Assembly (NCBI RefSeq): GCF_009759665.1
Contig: NZ_WQNE01000020.1
Coordinates: 1-64,000, forward strand
DNA length: 64,000 nt
Direction: 5' to 3'
Source: Bradyrhizobium cajani
GTDB taxonomy: Bacteria > Pseudomonadota > Alphaproteobacteria > Rhizobiales > Xanthobacteraceae
The position numbers and the translations under genes were made by a program. Below the pieces are notes generated by a model that was not told the origin of the DNA, did no database searches, and saw only the letters and a list, made by a program, of their open reading frames with translations. Shown here in pieces: positions 61,383 through 64,000 of this stretch (position 1 is the stretch's first letter; each line of letters starts with the position of its first letter).

Positions 61383-61610
61383 CTACCACGCGACTCCGGC
61401 CCAGCGCCTGCCGAACACCCTCGGCTTCGTTTTGACCGCCTCCCAGCCGAAGAAATGGTGCTTGCCCGACCATGTATGCACGAGGCTGCTACAGATGCTG
61501 CATTTGAAGCTGCCGGAATGGGCTTCGCTGTGCTCCTCGCGGGTCGCGGTGTAGCTCATGCTGCAACCCGTGCAGGTGAATTGTTCGATCGTCCAGATGC
61601 TGTTGGCCAT
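61383..61610 (-). CDS. Small zinc-ribbon protein
   Basis: A 75-residue protein with two CxxC pairs (TCTGC and KCSICSS) about 22 apart, the usual zinc-ribbon layout, and an aromatic C-terminal part (GKHHFFGWEAVK). ATG 61610. Possibly a small DNA-, RNA- or redox-related zinc protein; no named family. Confidence 0.68.
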   Translation of the reverse strand: MANSIWTIEQFTCTGCSMSYTATREEHSEAHSGSFKCSICSSLVHTWSGKHHFFGWEAVKTKPRVFGRRWAGVAW

Positions 61611-61824
61611 TGTGCGTCAGTGTTCTCCGGGCTGGTCGAGAGGGTAGGCGCGGGGATTTGCATCCGCGTAAACCGGCCTGAGGAAATCCAGTTAATCGGT
61701 ATTAGGCAAACTCCGGGGAGCGGGCGGGGCCGGGTCGTCTTGACGCCGGATGCGCGGCTGGCAATAACGCTAGGCCGCGCAAGTGCGGGAACCCAGCGTC
61801 GATGTCGCAAGGAAAGCCCTGCCC

Positions 61825-62904
61825 GTGAAAAGTCTCCGTCAGCTCCTGACCGGAGAAGACATCATCCAGCTCGTGATCCGGCTCGGCCTGCTCGGCCTGC
61901 TGATCGTCTGGACCTTCCTGATCATCCGTCCGTTCGTGCCGATCCTGGCTTGGAGCGGCGTGCTCGCGGTCGCGTTCTACCCGGCCTTCAGCTGGGTCGC
62001 CAAGATCCTCGGCGGGCGGCCCAAGACTGCGGCAGCGATCCTGACCCTGATCACGCTCGGCATCGTCATCGGCCCTGCGACCTGGCTCGGCCTCAGCGCG
62101 GTCGACGGCGTGCGGGAGCTGGCGCACCAGCTCGGCACCGGCGACCTCGCGCTTCAGTCGGCGCCGGAGCAGCTCAAGTCGTGGCCCATCGTCGGCCCAT
62201 GGCTCTATGAGCTTTGGGACCAGGCCTACAGCAACATCCGCGCGGTGCTGCGCGAGGTGGCGCCGTATCTCCAACCGCTGGCGGGACCGCTGCTGTCGCT
62301 TGCCGGCGATGCCGGTGTCGGCACCCTCCAGTTTCTCCTGTCGGTCTTCGTGGCCGGCTTCCTGTTTCCGCACGGGCCGCGGCTGGTCGCGGCCGGCCGC
62401 AGCTTCCTGTTCCGGATCGTGCCCGAGCAGAGCGAGCATTTCCTCGAGCTTGCCGGCGCGACCATCCGCGCGGTGGCCCAAGGGGTGATCGGCGTTGCGG
62501 TCGTGCAGGCGCTGCTCGCCGGCTTCGGCTTCAAGCTCGCGGCCGTGCCGAGCGCGGGCCTTCTCGCCTTCATCGTGCTGCTGCTCTCGATCGTGCAGAT
62601 CGGCGCCTTCCTCGTGCTGCTGCCGGTGATCATCTGGATCTGGACCGCCAAGGACGTCACCACGGCATTGCTGCTCACCATCTATCTCGTCCTCGTCGGC
62701 TTCATCGACACGATGCTGAAGCCGCTCGTCATGGGGCGCGGCCTGACCACGCCCACCATCGTGATCTTCGTCGGCGTGATCGGCGGCACGCTCGCCCACG
62801 GCATCGTCGGCCTGTTCATCGGACCGATCATCCTGTCGGTGGCGTGGGAGCTGATGATGGCCTGGATCAGGACGGAAGACCGGCCGGAGGCGAGCCAGGG
62901 TTGA
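61825..62904 (+). CDS. AI-2E-family permease
   Basis: A ~359-residue inner-membrane protein of the AI-2E (PerM/YdiK/TqsA) family. About eight helices: two at the N-terminus (LVIRLGLLGLLIVWTFLIIRP), several in the C-terminal half with ALLAGFGFKLAAVPSAGLLAF, LKPLVMGRGLTTPTIVIFVGVIGG and GLFIGPIILSVAWELM. The soluble part between has two amphipathic helices. The start is GTG 61825 (GTG AAA AGT), preceded by AAGGAAA; an in-frame GTG at 61783 is less likely. Substrate unknown. Confidence 0.85.
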   Translation: MKSLRQLLTGEDIIQLVIRLGLLGLLIVWTFLIIRPFVPILAWSGVLAVAFYPAFSWVAKILGGRPKTAAAILTLITLGIVIGPATWLGLSAVDGVRELAHQLGTGDLALQSAPEQLKSWPIVGPWLYELWDQAYSNIRAVLREVAPYLQPLAGPLLSLAGDAGVGTLQFLLSVFVAGFLFPHGPRLVAAGRSFLFRIVPEQSEHFLELAGATIRAVAQGVIGVAVVQALLAGFGFKLAAVPSAGLLAFIVLLLSIVQIGAFLVLLPVIIWIWTAKDVTTALLLTIYLVLVGFIDTMLKPLVMGRGLTTPTIVIFVGVIGGTLAHGIVGLFIGPIILSVAWELMMAWIRTEDRPEASQG

Positions 62905-63005
62905 GCCCGTCGCATCAGCTGTGATCAAAGCCTCGGCCGAACTTGTCTATTGAGTTAGACAAGTTACGATAGGGGCAAGATTCTGTTTCGAAACTTGCAA
63001 TTGTA

Positions 63006-63398
63006 ATGGCGAAGTCCTCCAAGCTGGTTGCAGCGAAGCGCGGCAAGGTTTTGTTGGTCAGGCGGCGATCGGACGGCCTGTGGATGTTCCCGGGCGGCCG
63101 CAAACGCGCGCGCGAGTCCGACAAGGACTGCCTGCGGCGGGAGATCAAGGAGGAACTGCCCAAGCTGAAGCTCGGGCGGGTCAGCCTCTGGAAGGAAGTG
63201 AAGGCCAGGAACAAGCGCTCCGGCCGCAAGATGAGCGACGCGATCTTCATCGCCAGGAACGCCAAGGGCCGGCTCGCGATCGGCGACAAGAACGAGATCG
63301 ACCGCGCCGCCTGGCAGAAGCCGCGCGGCATTCGCCTGACCGCAACCTCGCGCTACATCCGCGATCGCCTGTTTCCGCGGAAGCGGCGCCGCAACTGA
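63006..63398 (+). CDS. Nudix hydrolase
   Basis: A 130-residue enzyme of the Nudix fold with the Nudix box G-x5-E-x7-REUxEE as GRKRARESDKDCLRREIKEE, followed by LPKL where the normal G is P. The N-terminal VLLVRRRSDGLWMFPGG leads into the box. The C-terminus is very basic (RDRLFPRKRRRN). Substrates of such small Nudix proteins vary (nucleoside diphosphates linked to X); not assigned. Confidence 0.85.
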   Translation: MAKSSKLVAAKRGKVLLVRRRSDGLWMFPGGRKRARESDKDCLRREIKEELPKLKLGRVSLWKEVKARNKRSGRKMSDAIFIARNAKGRLAIGDKNEIDRAAWQKPRGIRLTATSRYIRDRLFPRKRRRN

Positions 63399-63605
63399 GC
63401 GGTCGTTGATCGCTGGCGACAAACCGCCTGGCGGTCTCGCAGGACCAATGGTGCCGCGGCGGACCGGCCTCTAATTGAATGTCGGCGCGACCTGATCCGC
63501 CGGCGTCCTGCCGCACCAACCCACGGTAGCAGACGCGCGGCCAAGCGCTGCCGGCCCACCGCGACGGGCGGCAGTTCAGATCGCCAGCGTCGATCGAGTT
63601 GACCG

Positions 63606-63845
63606 CTATTGCTTGGCGGCCATCGTTTCCAGGCAATGGTTGAGATAGGCGGTGCGATCCCTGGGCAGTACCTTTTCGAGCTCCGCCTTCTGCGCGCATT
63701 CGCGCTGGCGCAATTGCTCGGCCCTGCGTTTCTCGGCGGCCTCGCGATATTCGGGAGCGACCTTGCTGGGATCGACCAGAGCCTGGGAGCGGGCAGGAGC
63801 GGTGGCAAGCAGCGCGATGGCCGCAACGAAAATGAATGATTTCAA
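63606..63845 (-). CDS. Small secreted PsiF-like protein
   Basis: A 79-residue exported protein with signal peptide (SFIFVAAIALLATAPARS) and a helical part with RECAQKAELEKVLPRDRTAYLNHCLE, which resembles a PsiF-repeat unit with its two cysteines. It starts at TTG 63845 after GGAGG with 5-base spacing; no ATG fits. Function unknown. The last 155 bases of the window to its right show no gene. Confidence 0.75.
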   Translation of the reverse strand: MKSFIFVAAIALLATAPARSQALVDPSKVAPEYREAAEKRRAEQLRQRECAQKAELEKVLPRDRTAYLNHCLETMAAKQ

Positions 63846-64000
63846 ATGAGCCTCCGTAAAAGGGGGGCATCCTAGCGTGCGACGTCGAAATGCTCAAACC
63901 GGCTGTCGCTATCCCCTTCGCTTTTTTGCCGAAGGCATCCTGCGCGTCCATCGGGGCGCTGCGAAAAATCGCGAAAACAACCCCATGCACAGTAGCCAAG

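Overview
The window is a GC-rich chromosomal segment that reads as core genome of an alphaproteobacterium, most probably Bradyrhizobium or a close relative in the Nitrobacteraceae. The main reasons are the gene set and its pairings (yajC-secD-secF followed by Mth938-type and phytoene-synthase-like genes; uvrA / Omp25-like porins / ssb / gyrA; coaD-cyclophilin-cyclophilin-queA), LexA boxes of the alphaproteobacterial GTTC-N7-GTTC type, DUF1127 and DUF1217 proteins, and many short dispersed palindromic repeats of kinds common in bradyrhizobia. No rRNA, tRNA, CRISPR array, prophage or intact insertion sequence was seen. This is read by eye; no database search was run.

Region by region. 0-9.9 kb: single-domain response regulator, pcm, NlpD-like lipoprotein, DUF815 ATPase, YajC-SecD-SecF translocon accessory operon, two homologues of mitochondrial complex I assembly factors, and threonine ammonia-lyase. 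9.9-21.7 kb: small metabolic and envelope genes (class V aminotransferase, VOC protein, CAP-domain protein, a kinase-like/ANL fusion next to trmFO, DUF1127, lytic transglycosylase, DUF2189 and SPW membrane proteins, two YjdJ-type acetyltransferases). 21.8-31.1 kb: acyl-CoA synthetase with a double-PPC protein, a large DUF1217 protein, an AAA ATPase with a LexA-type box, an MxaD-like/beta-propeller pair, a HAD phosphatase whose C-terminus runs into a dispersed repeat, and a decayed spot with an internally deleted kptA facing a frameshifted dinB. 31.1-42.1 kb: uvrA, four Omp25-like barrels each with its own terminator, ssb and gyrA; uvrA and ssb carry LexA boxes. 42.2-49.4 kb: kup, coaD, two cyclophilins, queA, and asd behind what looks like a threonine attenuator with a leaderless leader peptide. 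49.4-64 kb: a PepSY protein and a patatin-like lipoprotein with shared operator-like boxes around a TetR gene, tgt, cysK, an orphan BrnA-like protein, a caspase-fold protein, a DMT exporter, a Rid protein, small secreted proteins, a formyltransferase, an AI-2E family permease and a Nudix protein. The last 155 bases show no gene.

The genes are mostly housekeeping: protein export and cell-wall remodelling, DNA repair and topology (uvrA, ssb, gyrA and perhaps the AAA ATPase as an SOS set), tRNA modification (trmFO, queA, tgt) and the aspartate-family amino acid pathway (asd, threonine ammonia-lyase). The most novel-looking signal is the candidate threonine-sensing attenuator in front of asd at about 49.19-49.36 kb.
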